Below, one piece after another: positions 1-9,083 of a stretch of DNA of 64,000 nt (position 1 is its first letter; every line of letters starts with the position of its first letter). Origin of the DNA: Paracoccaceae bacterium (GTDB lineage Bacteria > Pseudomonadota > Alphaproteobacteria > Rhodobacterales > Rhodobacteraceae); the NCBI GenBank assembly GCA_030697175.1, contig JAUYQR010000011.1, positions 620,001 to 684,000 on the forward strand. The letters are read 5' to 3'. The position numbers were made by a program, and so were the translations under genes. The notes beneath the pieces were generated by a model that was not told where the DNA came from, searched no databases, and worked only from the letters and a program-made list of their open reading frames with translations.

Positions 1-98
1 GTTTCGCGCTGCAACGGTTGCTTCGCATGAACACGCGCGATTTTCCGCACGACCGCGTCGCCGCCACCACCCACCCCAAGATCGGCCAGCGGAATCAA
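1..98 (-). CDS. Possible 5' end of a gene coupled to the export permease (partial)
   Basis: A minus-strand frame opens with TTG at 96-98, overlapping the TGA stop of the permease (95-97) as TTGA, and stays open to the window edge. It would encode about 32 residues beginning MIPLADLGVGGGGD. The stop/start overlap is typical of this genome, but the start codon is rare, no family is recognisable, and a plus-strand frame is also open here. The next gene of a capsule export operon would be expected at this place. Low confidence. Confidence 0.25.
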   Translation of the reverse strand, partial: MIPLADLGVGGGGDAVVRKIARVHAKQPLQRE

Positions 99-919
99 CG
101 GCCCTTGTTCCAGCTGGCCGAGGCGTGTTGGCGGGTAAAGAATTCCGCCATCAGACCGATCATCATGCATGTGAGCGCGAAATAGATCGGATAGTCGATC
201 GAGGTATAGCGCGGCCCGTAGTTCAGGAAGATGAACCCGCGGGACTGGTCGATGACGTGAAACAGAGGATTCCAGTCGAACATCGAGCGGATCGATTCCG
301 GTGTGCCATTCGCCACCAGCATCTTGCCCGATGCGATCATGTTGATGCGCTGGTAAAGCGAGGTCGCGATGGTGGCGGTTTCGGGTTGCCACGGCTTGAC
401 CGACAGAAACACCATGCCGATTCCGATACCCGAGAACCATGACAGAAGGTGCATCCCCAGCACCCCGACCGGATCTTCGATGGTGATGGGCGCGAAGGCG
501 GTGTGGTAGAAGAACAGGATCACCCCAGCGGCCAGCGTCTGTTGGTAAAGCGCCGAAAGTGCCGCCGCAGCGATGGAGATGATCGGATTCATCGGACTGT
601 GCATCATCATCGGCGAGGACGGCCCATCCGCGCCGGCGACGGCACCGATGGTCTTTACGTGGGTCATGAACATGAAGACGCCTGACATGACATACAGCAG
701 GAAATCGCCGCGTATCGCGATTCTGCGAACACCAAGCAGGTGAAACAGCGCGAACATCACCAGGACCATCATGAGCGACTGGAAGATCGACAGCGCCAGA
801 CCAAGCACCGCATTGCCGTTTGTCTTGCGCAGGTTGCGGATGGCAACGTGAAAGACAAGTTCCAGAATCTGAAAGCCGGACCTGAGCCGGGACTTCCGCT
901 GGACTTGTGATCGGAACAT
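95..919 (-). CDS. Capsule/surface polysaccharide ABC-2 export permease (KpsM-like)
   Basis: This 274-residue inner-membrane protein looks like the permease of an ABC-2 polysaccharide exporter of the KpsM/CtrC/RkpT type. The cytoplasmic N-terminus is basic. Hydrophobic segments lie near residues 38-63, 74-90, 113-138, 150-172 and 235-258, and the length fits the family. It would carry a lipid-linked glycan across the inner membrane together with an ATPase that is not in the window. It is divergent from cysQ-kdsB, and CMP-Kdo is the usual precursor of the Kdo linker on ABC-exported capsules, so capsule export is the most likely role. LPS O-antigen export is the alternative. Confidence 0.8.
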   Translation of the reverse strand: MFRSQVQRKSRLRSGFQILELVFHVAIRNLRKTNGNAVLGLALSIFQSLMMVLVMFALFHLLGVRRIAIRGDFLLYVMSGVFMFMTHVKTIGAVAGADGPSSPMMMHSPMNPIISIAAAALSALYQQTLAAGVILFFYHTAFAPITIEDPVGVLGMHLLSWFSGIGIGMVFLSVKPWQPETATIATSLYQRINMIASGKMLVANGTPESIRSMFDWNPLFHVIDQSRGFIFLNYGPRYTSIDYPIYFALTCMMIGLMAEFFTRQHASASWNKGR

Positions 920-1041
920 CTGCGATTCCCTTTGGTGCCGGGCCTGAATACGCCGGCAAATCTTGCCGTTCCGTTACAGCCGCAGGATAAGGGCGGGAAA
1001 CGCACAATACAACGACCGCTGGTGAAGCGGCAGGAGAGCCG

Positions 1042-1836
1042 ATGGATTTTGCACAACTTGTGCCGGTGATGCGCCGGCTGGCGCTGGAAGCGGGCGACCG
1101 GATCATGGAGGTCTACAACGGGCCGGACTTCGAGGTGAAGGCAAAGGGCGATGCAAGCCCGGTGACCGAAGCCGACGAAGCCGCCGATGCGCTGATCTCG
1201 GCCGGGCTGCGCGCGGCGTTTCCTTCGGTGCCGCTGATTACCGAAGAGCAGGCCGACAGCCATGCGTTGCAGGCGCAGACATTTCTGATCGTCGACCCGC
1301 TGGACGGAACCAAGGAGTTCGTCCAGCGACGCGGCGATTTCACCGTGAACATTGCCTATGTCGAGGCGGGCGTGCCGTTGCGCGGAGTAGTCTATGCCCC
1401 GGCGCAGGGACGGCTGTTCTATACGCTCGCGGATGGCCGGTCGGTCGAGGAACACGGACCGTTGGCGAAAGACCAAGCCGGGCCATGCCGGATGATTTCG
1501 GTTTCTCGGCCCGACAACGCCGCCTTGCGGGTGGTGGCGTCGAAGTCGCATCGCGACGCGGCGACCGATGCCTATATCGGGAAATATGCCGTTGCCGACA
1601 TGAAAAGCGCGGGCAGCAGCCTGAAGTTCTGTCTGGTGGCGACCGGCGAGGCGGATCTTTACCCTCGTCTGGGGCGCACGATGGAATGGGATACGGCGGC
1701 GGGTGATGCCGTGTTGCGCGGGGCAGGCGGGCAGGTGGTTCGCTTTGACGGTCACGCATCGCTTGGCTATGGCAAGCCCGGCTGGGACAACCCCTTCTTC
1801 ATCGCCTATGCGCCGGGTGTGGAGCTGAAGCCATGA
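1042..1836 (+). CDS. cysQ: 3'(2'),5'-bisphosphate nucleotidase
   Basis: The product (264 aa) belongs to the Mg-dependent, lithium-sensitive inositol monophosphatase superfamily. Metal-site motifs are ITEE near residues 66-69, DPLDGT at 85-90 and WDTAAGD near 216-222. CysQ removes the 3' phosphate of PAP, the inhibitory by-product of PAPS-dependent sulfotransfer, and can also act on PAPS. An AGGAGA ribosome site lies 5 nt before the ATG. The stop overlaps the kdsB start by 4 bp. A sulfotransferase gene 6 kb downstream gives it an obvious local partner. A plain inositol phosphatase is less likely, given the length and the SxxKEFVxRxG-like loop after the metal site. Confidence 0.9.
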   Translation: MDFAQLVPVMRRLALEAGDRIMEVYNGPDFEVKAKGDASPVTEADEAADALISAGLRAAFPSVPLITEEQADSHALQAQTFLIVDPLDGTKEFVQRRGDFTVNIAYVEAGVPLRGVVYAPAQGRLFYTLADGRSVEEHGPLAKDQAGPCRMISVSRPDNAALRVVASKSHRDAATDAYIGKYAVADMKSAGSSLKFCLVATGEADLYPRLGRTMEWDTAAGDAVLRGAGGQVVRFDGHASLGYGKPGWDNPFFIAYAPGVELKP

Positions 1837-2624
1837 GCGTCTTGATCGCGATTCCCGCGCGCTATGCAAGCACCCGTTATCCCGGCAAGCCCTTGGTTTC
1901 GTTGCGTGGCCCAGACGGAGATAAAACCCTGATCCGCCGTAGTTGGGAAGCTGCAAAAGCGGTGCAGGGCGTGGACCGGGTGGTTGTCGCGACCGATGAC
2001 GCCCGGATCGCCGACCATGCCGCCAGCTTTGGCGCCGAAATCGTGATGACCTCCTCGGACTGTCAGAACGGCACCGAGCGCTGCTGCGAAGTGGCGGCAA
2101 AGCTGCCGGGCTACGAGATTGTGGTGAACCTGCAGGGCGATGCGCCGCTGACCCCGGCGTGGTTCGTCGAGGATCTGGTCAAGGGGCTGCGGATGTCGGC
2201 GGATGCTGATGTGGCGACGCCGGTGCTGTGCTGCGACGGGCGGGCGCTGAACGGCTTTCTGGCGGATCGGCGCGCCGGGCGGGTGGGCGGCACGACGGCG
2301 GTTTTTGGTGCCGGCGGGCGGGCGCTGTATTTTTCCAAGGAAGTGGTTCCCTTCACCGGCAAGACCTTTGCCGATGACGATCCGACCCCGGTTTTCCACC
2401 ACGTCGGTGTATACGCGTATCGGCCCCGGGCGCTGCGGGCCTATGCGGGGTGGCCGGTCGGACCCTTGGAAACGCTGGAAGGCCTGGAACAGTTGCGATT
2501 CCTGGAGCAGGGGCGACAGGTGCTGTGCGTGGAAGTGTCGGCGCGAGGCCGCCAGTTCTGGGAACTGAACAACCCGTCGGACGTGGCGATCATCGAAGCC
2601 ATGCTGGCGCACGACGGGGGATGA
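1833..2624 (+). CDS. kdsB: 3-deoxy-manno-octulosonate cytidylyltransferase
   Basis: KdsB activates Kdo with CTP to give CMP-Kdo, the donor for lipid A-core and for the Kdo linker of ABC-exported capsules. The N-terminus carries the nucleotide-binding motif IPARYASTRYPGKPL, and NLQGDAPL near residue 97 is the family NxQGDEP motif with A in place of E. Length is 263 aa, which is normal. ATGA at 1833-1836 overlaps the end of cysQ, so the two are translationally coupled. Since kdsD is at 12.3-13.2 kb, this could be the only copy or a capsule-specific KpsU paralogue; the window cannot decide. Confidence 0.92.
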   Translation: MSVLIAIPARYASTRYPGKPLVSLRGPDGDKTLIRRSWEAAKAVQGVDRVVVATDDARIADHAASFGAEIVMTSSDCQNGTERCCEVAAKLPGYEIVVNLQGDAPLTPAWFVEDLVKGLRMSADADVATPVLCCDGRALNGFLADRRAGRVGGTTAVFGAGGRALYFSKEVVPFTGKTFADDDPTPVFHHVGVYAYRPRALRAYAGWPVGPLETLEGLEQLRFLEQGRQVLCVEVSARGRQFWELNNPSDVAIIEAMLAHDGG

Positions 2625-2776
2625 GAGCCGGTTTGCAAATTTTCCCCCTGCACGATTGCCTTCGGATGTGCAAAAATCATCAAATTAGACGTTAACCTGC
2701 CTGCATCTAGACAGAATCATTTGTCATGGTGGCCACGACCCAAGAATCTGGCTCCAGGAAGATAAAGAGTGAAGTG

Positions 2777-3673
2777 ATGAAGCCAAGGAAAGTAACGAAG
2801 GCCGTGTTCCCCGTGGCGGGGCTCGGGACGCGTTTTCTGCCAGCGACCAAGTCGATCCCGAAAGAGATCATGACGCTGGTGGACAGACCGCTTATTCAAT
2901 ACGCGATCGACGAGGCGCGTGCGGCGGGAATCAAGGAGTTCATTTTCGTCACGTCGCGCGGGAAATCCGCGCTCGAGGATTATTTCGACCACGCGCCCGA
3001 ACTGGAAAGCGCGCTGCGGAAATCCGGCAAGGACGACTTGCTGGAAATCCTGAAGGATACAAACATGGACAGCGGCGCCATCGCCTATGTAAGGCAGAAC
3101 CGCGCGATGGGCCTTGGCCACGCGGTTTGGTGTGCGCGTCGGCTGATCGGGAACGAGCCGTTCGCTGTGTTGCTGCCTGACGACGTGATCGCGGCCGAGC
3201 GTCCGTGCCTGCTGCAAATGGTCGAAGCTTATGAAGAAACCGGCGGTTGCATGGTCGCGGCGATGGAAGTCTCGCCCGAAAAGATCTCGTCCTACGGTGT
3301 GCTTGATGTGGGGCAAGAGGGCGGCAACGTCATGAAGGTCAAGGGGATGGTCGAAAAGCCCAAGGCCAAGGACGCGCCATCGAACCTTGCGGTGATCGGG
3401 CGCTATATCCTGACGCCGAAAGTGTTGACCAACCTGAACCGCATGAAGCAGGGCGCCGGGGGTGAGATCCAGTTGACCGACGCGATTGCCGAAGAAACCA
3501 AGACCAAGGCCGGCGTCTATGCGCTGCGTTTTCGCGGGCAGCGTTACGACTGCGGTTCCAAGATCGGTTTCTTGCAGGCAACCGTGGCGTTTGGTCTGGC
3601 ACGCCCCGATCTGTGCAACGAATTCGCAAGTTATCTGCACGAGGTGATGGCGATGCAGAAAGCCGCACAGTGA
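2777..3673 (+). CDS. galU: UTP-glucose-1-phosphate uridylyltransferase
   Basis: GalU makes UDP-glucose from UTP and glucose-1-phosphate for exopolysaccharide and LPS synthesis. The glycine-rich nucleotidyltransferase motif AGLGTRFLPATKSIPKE begins near residue 13, and VEKPKAKDAPS is present. I chose ATG 2777 (298 aa), which gives the usual N-terminus MKPRKVTKAVFPVAG. An upstream ATG at 2726 would add 17 unusual residues. The 152 bp between kdsB and galU contain no gene. Only 3 nt separate its stop from the next glycosyltransferase, so galU probably leads a transcript with the glycosyltransferases. Confidence 0.93.
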   Translation: MKPRKVTKAVFPVAGLGTRFLPATKSIPKEIMTLVDRPLIQYAIDEARAAGIKEFIFVTSRGKSALEDYFDHAPELESALRKSGKDDLLEILKDTNMDSGAIAYVRQNRAMGLGHAVWCARRLIGNEPFAVLLPDDVIAAERPCLLQMVEAYEETGGCMVAAMEVSPEKISSYGVLDVGQEGGNVMKVKGMVEKPKAKDAPSNLAVIGRYILTPKVLTNLNRMKQGAGGEIQLTDAIAEETKTKAGVYALRFRGQRYDCGSKIGFLQATVAFGLARPDLCNEFASYLHEVMAMQKAAQ

Positions 3674-3676
3674 GCC

Positions 3677-4765
3677 GTGAAACGGCAGGGCATCGGTAGC
3701 AGTCAGGCCGCTCAGGCCTGGCGCATCGGCGAATTGCCCGAACCCAAGGTATCGCCGGCATCGCTGTGGCAGGCCTACAAGCTGCGGCTGCGTCGCAGGC
3801 GGCTGCTGCTGCGCGCCGTGATGAAGCGAAACGAGCTATCCGTCGTTGCGGATCGGACCAAGGCGATCCGGCAGGGCGATATCCTGTGCTTCCTGACGAT
3901 GCGGGACGAAGCCCACCGCCTGCCCTGCTTTCTGGCGCACTACCGCAAGCTGGGCGTGGCGCATTTTCTGATTGTCGACAACGACAGCAGCGACGGCGGC
4001 GCCTCGCTGCTGGCCGATCAGCCGGACGTGTCGCTGTGGCATACGACGGCAAGCTACAAGGCCTCGCGATTCGGGGTGGACTGGCTGACCTGGCTTCAGA
4101 TGCGCCATGCGGATGGGCATTGGGCGCTGACGGTGGATGCGGACGAGATCCTGATCTATCCGCATTGGGAAACCCGCCCGTTGGCGGCGCTGGCCAATTG
4201 GTTGGAGGTGCAAGGACGCCAGTCGTTCGGGGCGGTCACGATCGACATGTATCCTGACGGGTCGGTTGCTGAAACCGAAGCGGCAATTGAATGGCCGTTT
4301 ACCGAGCTGTGCTGGTTCGATGCGGGAAACTACAGCGTTCAGGTGCAGCCGAAACTGCGCAACCTCTGGATACAAGGCGGCCCGCGTGCGCGCGCGTTCT
4401 TCGCCGAAGCGCCGCGCAAGGCGCCGACCTTGAACAAGACCCCGCTGGTGCGCTGGAACTGGCGATACGTCTACACCAACTCCACCCATGCGCTGCTGCC
4501 CCGACGTCTGAACGAGGTTTATGACACTCACGGGGGCGAGCTGACCTCGGGTGTGCTTTTGCACAGCAAGTTCCTGCCCTCGATCATCGAGCGGGCGGCG
4601 ATAGAAAAGGCGCGCAAGGAGCATTTTGCCGATGCCGCGCAATACGAGGCCTACTATGAGGGCCTGATCGCCAACCCCGTGCTGCGCTGTGACACCTCCA
4701 CCCGCTTTGCTGGCTGGCGGCAAATGGTGGCACTAGGACTGATGTCGATGGGTGGCTGGCTATGA
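3677..4765 (+). CDS. Glycosyltransferase family 2 protein (Glyco_tranf_2_4 type), copy 1
   Basis: The 362-aa product is a GT-A fold glycosyltransferase of the Glyco_tranf_2_4 type. After an arginine-rich stretch (LRLRRRRLLLRAV) comes RNE-like MRDEAHRLP, then LIVDNDSSDGG, and the metal-binding DADEILIYP near residues 154-162. NLWIQGGPRARAFF and a conserved C-terminal GWRQMVALGLMSMGGW follow. No membrane segment is visible. The start is GTG at 3677, 3 nt after the galU stop. The product is clearly paralogous to the gene at 4968-5978. Donor and acceptor sugars cannot be read from the sequence. Confidence 0.85.
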   Translation: MKRQGIGSSQAAQAWRIGELPEPKVSPASLWQAYKLRLRRRRLLLRAVMKRNELSVVADRTKAIRQGDILCFLTMRDEAHRLPCFLAHYRKLGVAHFLIVDNDSSDGGASLLADQPDVSLWHTTASYKASRFGVDWLTWLQMRHADGHWALTVDADEILIYPHWETRPLAALANWLEVQGRQSFGAVTIDMYPDGSVAETEAAIEWPFTELCWFDAGNYSVQVQPKLRNLWIQGGPRARAFFAEAPRKAPTLNKTPLVRWNWRYVYTNSTHALLPRRLNEVYDTHGGELTSGVLLHSKFLPSIIERAAIEKARKEHFADAAQYEAYYEGLIANPVLRCDTSTRFAGWRQMVALGLMSMGGWL

Positions 4766-4967
4766 CCGGGGCGGGTTCGCCAGAAATCCGGGCTGTCAAG
4801 CGACCCCCATTGTTTACAACACGAGAACAGCCTTCTAGGCTTGGCCCAATATCTTATGCCGGGACTGCGAAAGACCCCGGGTGTTGGTTGGCCGTGATTC
4901 GCGAAATTAATCGTCAACACATTGGCAGTAAGGTCTGCGTTGGCGGGCGAAGCATCGGTGAACCGAC

Positions 4968-5978
4968 ATGAGCATATTCGAAGCCTACGGAATGCGGTTG
5001 CGGCGGCGGCGCTTGCTGGCCCGCGCGTTCCTGAAGCGTCGGCAGCTTGCCACTGTCGCAGATCGGACAAGTCACCTGCGTCCAGCGCCGATCCTGCTGT
5101 TTTCGACGGTGCGCAACGAACGGATCCGGTTGCCGTACTTTCTGGAGTATTATCGAAAGCTGGGCGTCGACCACTTCTTCTTCGTCGACAACGGGTCTGA
5201 CGATGGAAGTGGGGAGTATCTGGCGGCGCAAAACGACGTGTCGCTGTGGTCAACCTATGCCGGATACAAACAATCCCGCCACGGCATGGACTGGATCATG
5301 CACCTCTTGCGCCGCTACGGCACGGGGAACTGGTGCCTTACGGTCGATGTCGACGAGTTTCTGGTCTATCCATTCTCCGAAACGCGGTCGTTGCGCGCGC
5401 TGACCGATTGGCTGGACGCGTCGCGTGCCCGGGCATTTTCGTCGATGATGCTGGACATGTATCCCAGGGGTGGGATGCAGGAGCAGCCTTACCGCGAGGG
5501 GCAGAATCCGTTCGAAATCGCGCAGTTCTTTGACAGCGGTAACTACACGATCACGCGGAACTGGAAGTATCGCAACCTGTGGATCCAGGGAGGGCCGCGC
5601 GCCCGGATGTTCTTTGGCGAGACGCCCGAAATCGCCCCGGCGATGAACAAGATACCGCTGGTGAAGTGGGAGGCTGGCTTCGCCTATGTCAGTTCCACCC
5701 ACATGATGCTGCCGCGAGGGTTGAACCTTGTCTATGACGAGGGCGGCGGCGAAAAGCCCTCGGGCTGTCTTTTGCACGCAAAATTTCTCAACACTCTTGA
5801 CGAAAAGGCGCAGGAAGAGGCAACGCGTCGCCAACATTATGCAAATGGTGCCGAGTATGCAGCATATCGTGATTCTGCTGAAAAGGATCACGATATGTGG
5901 TGCAACTGGAGCGAAAAGTATGTCAACTGGCGCCAGTTGGAGATACTTGGGCTGATGTCGAAGGGAAACTGGGCGTGA
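4968..5978 (+). CDS. Glycosyltransferase family 2 protein (Glyco_tranf_2_4 type), copy 2
   Basis: This 336-aa paralogue of the preceding gene shares the arginine-rich start (MRLRRRRLLARAF), STVRNERIRLPYFLEYY, FFVDNGSDDGSG, the DxD-like DVDEFLVYP, RNLWIQGGPRARMFF and the C-terminal WRQLEILGLMSKGNW. The 202 bp between the copies hold no convincing gene, only a weak possible promoter (TTTACA near 4814). The stop codon overlaps the GTG start of the next glycosyltransferase as GTGA. The tandem arrangement suggests duplication and divergence, with each enzyme adding a different residue of the same glycan. Confidence 0.85.
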   Translation: MSIFEAYGMRLRRRRLLARAFLKRRQLATVADRTSHLRPAPILLFSTVRNERIRLPYFLEYYRKLGVDHFFFVDNGSDDGSGEYLAAQNDVSLWSTYAGYKQSRHGMDWIMHLLRRYGTGNWCLTVDVDEFLVYPFSETRSLRALTDWLDASRARAFSSMMLDMYPRGGMQEQPYREGQNPFEIAQFFDSGNYTITRNWKYRNLWIQGGPRARMFFGETPEIAPAMNKIPLVKWEAGFAYVSSTHMMLPRGLNLVYDEGGGEKPSGCLLHAKFLNTLDEKAQEEATRRQHYANGAEYAAYRDSAEKDHDMWCNWSEKYVNWRQLEILGLMSKGNWA

Positions 5979-7671
5979 CGCTTGGCTTTGTCATGTTGTG
6001 CCACACCGCGCTGGACCGCGCGGGACAGGCCGCCCGTCATTGGGCGCTGTCTGGCAGCCCGGTCGTCATTCATGTCGACCGTCGCGTTGCCGAAACCGAG
6101 GTGCGCCAGCTTGAGGCGTCGCTGGCCGATCTGGACAACATCCGGTTCTCGCGGCGGTACACCTGCGACTGGGGCACCTGGGGCATCGTGCAGGCGACGC
6201 AGACAGCGTCGACGCTGATGCTGGCCGAATTTCCGAAGGTGCGGCATGTCTACCTTGCGTCTGGGTCATGCTTGCCTTTGCGCCCGGCTGAAGATCTGCG
6301 CGCGTTTCTGGATGCGCGGCCACGAACGGATTTCATCGAAAGCGTCACAACGGCCGATGTTGGCTGGACAGTCGGTGGTCTGGACGCGGAACGTTTCACG
6401 CTGCGGTTTCCGTTTTCGTGGCGCAACCAGCGCGGGCTGTTCGACCGCTACGTCCGGCTGCAACGGCGGCTTGGCATCCGCCGCAAGATTCCCGAGGGGA
6501 TCGTGCCCCACATGGGCAGCCAATGGTGGTGCCTGACGCGCCAGACCCTGTCGGCCATTCTGGAAGCGCCGGATCGCAAGCGGATCGACCGCTATTTCCG
6601 GCGCGTCTGGATACCCGATGAAAGCTATTTTCAGACCCTGGTGCGCCGCTGCTCGACCCAGGTGGAAAGCCGCTCGCTGACGCTTTCCAAGTTCGATTTC
6701 CAGGGTCGGCCGCACATCTTTTACGACGATCACCTGCAGCTTCTGCGCCGGTCGGATTCCTTCGTGGCGCGCAAGATCTGGCCGCAGGCGGACCGGCTTT
6801 ATGCAACGTTTCTGGCGCCCGCGCAGCCAAATGAGCTGCGCCCGACCCGAACCACAGCAAGATCGACCGTCTGTTCGCCCGCGCAATGGAGCGGCGAACC
6901 AAGGGTCGCGCCGGCCTTTACATGCAAAGCCGGTTCCCGACCGACCGGAAAGGCGGCAACCGCTGCGCCGCGCCCTATTCGGTGTTCCAGGGCTTTTCCG
7001 AACTGTTCGAGGATTTTGACCGCTGGGCCTCGAGGGCGCTGGAGTGCCGGGCCCACGGGCATCTTTTCGCCCCCGAAGCTGCGCAGTTCAACGGCGGGGA
7101 AGCGGTTTTCAAAGGCGCACTTTCCGCCAACGCGACCTTGCGCGACTACAACCCGCGCAGCTTTCTGACCAACATGATCTGGAACACACGGGGCGAACGG
7201 CAGGCCTTTCTGTTCGGCCCGGGCGACGTGCAGGAGATAGCCGGTTTTCTTGCCAACGACCCGAACGCGCATATCTCGCTGATCACGGGTGCCTTTGCGG
7301 TGCCGCTGTTCCACTCCAACCGAAATTTCAGCGAGATCCGCGCCGAGGCCGCCCGCCTGCAAAGGATCGAGGCAGAGTTTCTGGCCCTGCTGAACAACAG
7401 CGACACGAAGGCTCGGGTGAATGTCTGGTCGCTGTCCCAGTTTGTCGACAACCCGATGGAGGCGCTGCAGAGCATCATTGATGACAGCAATCCGCGCCCG
7501 GCGCACCGGCTGTCTGAGGTGCCCCGGATGGTTGACCTGAGCGGATTTGGGCAGTTCTTGCAGAACTTGCGCAATCAGGGCATGCAGCCGATGCTGATGG
7601 GCGATTTCCCGATCCATTCTGAGCCGAAGGTTCCGGGGCGTGGCAGCATAAAGCCCTACGCGGTAAAATGA
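5975..7671 (+). pseudogene. Core-2/I-branching-type glycosyltransferase, frameshifted
   Basis: The first part (GTG 5975 to about 6835) reads as a GT14-like beta-1,6-N-acetylglucosaminyltransferase domain: FVMLCHTALDRAG, VIHVDRR, YLASGSCLPLRP, GSQWWCLTR and IPDESYFQTL. At about 6832-6841 the frame must shift by -1. The second part (through 7671) continues with PDPNHSKIDRLFARAMERR and an uncharacterised C-terminal domain found on such enzymes in Rhodobacterales, ending GSIKPYAVK. Without the shift, frame 1 ends at 7168 in unrelated residues; frame 2 is blocked upstream by TGA at 6832. Adding one base near 6835 would restore about 565 aa. Sequencing error or a real null mutation are both possible. 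The start overlaps the preceding gene by 4 bp. Confidence 0.75.
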
Positions 7672-7680
7672 GGCGGGCGG

Positions 7681-9081
7681 ATGCTGCGGTTTGAAAGTTT
7701 CGTGCTGTTCGCCGGGATGCGGACGGGTTCGAACTTTCTGGAATCCAACCTGAACGCGCTTGCGGGCGTTACCAGCTACGGCGAGGCTTTCAACCCCGGC
7801 TTTATCGGAAAAAAGGATCAGACCGAGCTTTTGGGCGTGACGCTTGAGGCGCGCGACGCGGACCCGGCCCTGCTTTTGCACCAGATGCGCGAGCGGACCG
7901 ACGGGCTTTTCGGGTTCCGCTTTTTTCACGACCATGATCCGCGGGTATTGCTGGCTGTGCTGGCCGACCCGACCTGTGCCAAGATCATCCTGACGCGCAA
8001 TCCCGTGGAAAGTTACGTCAGCCTGAAGATCGCGCGGGCAACGGGCCAATGGAAGCTGAACGACGCGAGGCGGCTGAAAACGGCGACGGTCAGCTTCGAC
8101 GCGGCCGAGTTCGAGACGCATCTGACCACCCTGCAATCGTTCCACCTGCGGCTGGCCCAGGCGCTGCAAACCTCGGGTCAGACCGCATTCTACCTTGATT
8201 ACGAAGATCTGACCGATCTGGCGGTGCTGAACGGGCTGGCGGGGTTTCTGGGTGTTGATGCGCGGCTGGAGGCGATCGACGACACGCTGAAGAAGCAGAA
8301 CCCGCAGGATCTGGACGCGAAGGTCGCCAATCCCGACGAGATGCATGAGGCGCTGGCGCGGCTGGACCGGTTCAATCTGGCGCGCACCCCGAATTTCGAG
8401 CCGCGACGGACAGCGGGGATTCCGGCGGTGGTGGCCGCGGCAGGCGCGCCGCTGTTGTTCTTTCCGGTGCGGTCAGGCCCTGAAAGCACGTTGCGAGACT
8501 GGCTTTCCGCGCTGGGTGAGGGCGGGCTGATCGACGGGTTCGGTCACAAGACGCTGCGTCAGTGGACGCGGGCGAACGCGGGCCATCGCAGTTTTACGGT
8601 GGTCAGGCACCCGCTGCTGCGGGCTTACAGTGTCTTTCGCAGGTTGATTCTGCCGGGCAAGCTGGCTGAACAGCGGCGCCAACTGGTGCGCCACTACAAG
8701 GCCGCGCTGCCCGAGCCCGGGGAGGAGTTTGCCGACCTTGATGCCGAGCGCGCCGCTTTTCTGCTGTTTCTGCACGTCGCCAGGTTAAGCGCGGCGGGCC
8801 AGACCGGCGCGCGCGTCGATGCGAACCTGGCCAGCCAGACCGCTATCGTGCAGGGCTTTGCCGGATTTCACCCGGTCGACCTGGTGATCCGCGAGGATCG
8901 GCTACAGGAGGGGCTGGATTATCTGGGCTCTGAGGTCGGTATCGCGGTGCAAACGGTGGCAGTGGACATGGCCTATCGTGACCAACTGGCCCGGATTCAT
9001 GATCGGTCGCTGGAGAAGGCGTCCGCAAATGCCTATCCGCGCGATTACGCGGGTTTCGGCTTTGGTGCCTATCAGCCCTGA
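7681..9081 (+). CDS. PAPS-dependent sulfotransferase (NodH/Stf0-like), two-part
   Basis: The product (466 aa) has an N-terminal sulfotransferase domain. The PAPS 5'-phosphosulfate loop is AGMRTGSNFLE at residues 11-21. The 3'-phosphate motif is LTRNPVESYVSLK near 104-116, with Arg106 and Ser111/114. After about residue 255 a second, degenerate copy appears: FFPVRSGPESTLRDW and TVVRHPLLRAYSVF near 305-318. It probably sulfates a carbohydrate made by the adjacent glycosyltransferases. The PAP it releases would be hydrolysed by CysQ, encoded in the same locus. The gene starts 9 nt after the glycosyltransferase stop with a GAGG ribosome site. Acceptor unknown. Confidence 0.8.
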   Translation: MLRFESFVLFAGMRTGSNFLESNLNALAGVTSYGEAFNPGFIGKKDQTELLGVTLEARDADPALLLHQMRERTDGLFGFRFFHDHDPRVLLAVLADPTCAKIILTRNPVESYVSLKIARATGQWKLNDARRLKTATVSFDAAEFETHLTTLQSFHLRLAQALQTSGQTAFYLDYEDLTDLAVLNGLAGFLGVDARLEAIDDTLKKQNPQDLDAKVANPDEMHEALARLDRFNLARTPNFEPRRTAGIPAVVAAAGAPLLFFPVRSGPESTLRDWLSALGEGGLIDGFGHKTLRQWTRANAGHRSFTVVRHPLLRAYSVFRRLILPGKLAEQRRQLVRHYKAALPEPGEEFADLDAERAAFLLFLHVARLSAAGQTGARVDANLASQTAIVQGFAGFHPVDLVIREDRLQEGLDYLGSEVGIAVQTVAVDMAYRDQLARIHDRSLEKASANAYPRDYAGFGFGAYQP

Positions 9082-9083
9082 CC

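Noticed and set aside
769-2100. Minus-strand open frame opposite cysQ and kdsB
   Set aside because: Its composition is arginine-rich and it covers two well-defined plus-strand enzymes.
4762-4971. Possible 69-residue protein between the two GT2 genes
   Set aside because: It has no ribosome site of its own and no recognisable pattern; it simply fills the gap.
6800-6890. Programmed -1 ribosomal frameshift in the branching glycosyltransferase
   Set aside because: The slip would have to occur after the TGA at 6832, and no X-XXY-YYZ heptamer or downstream pseudoknot is evident there.
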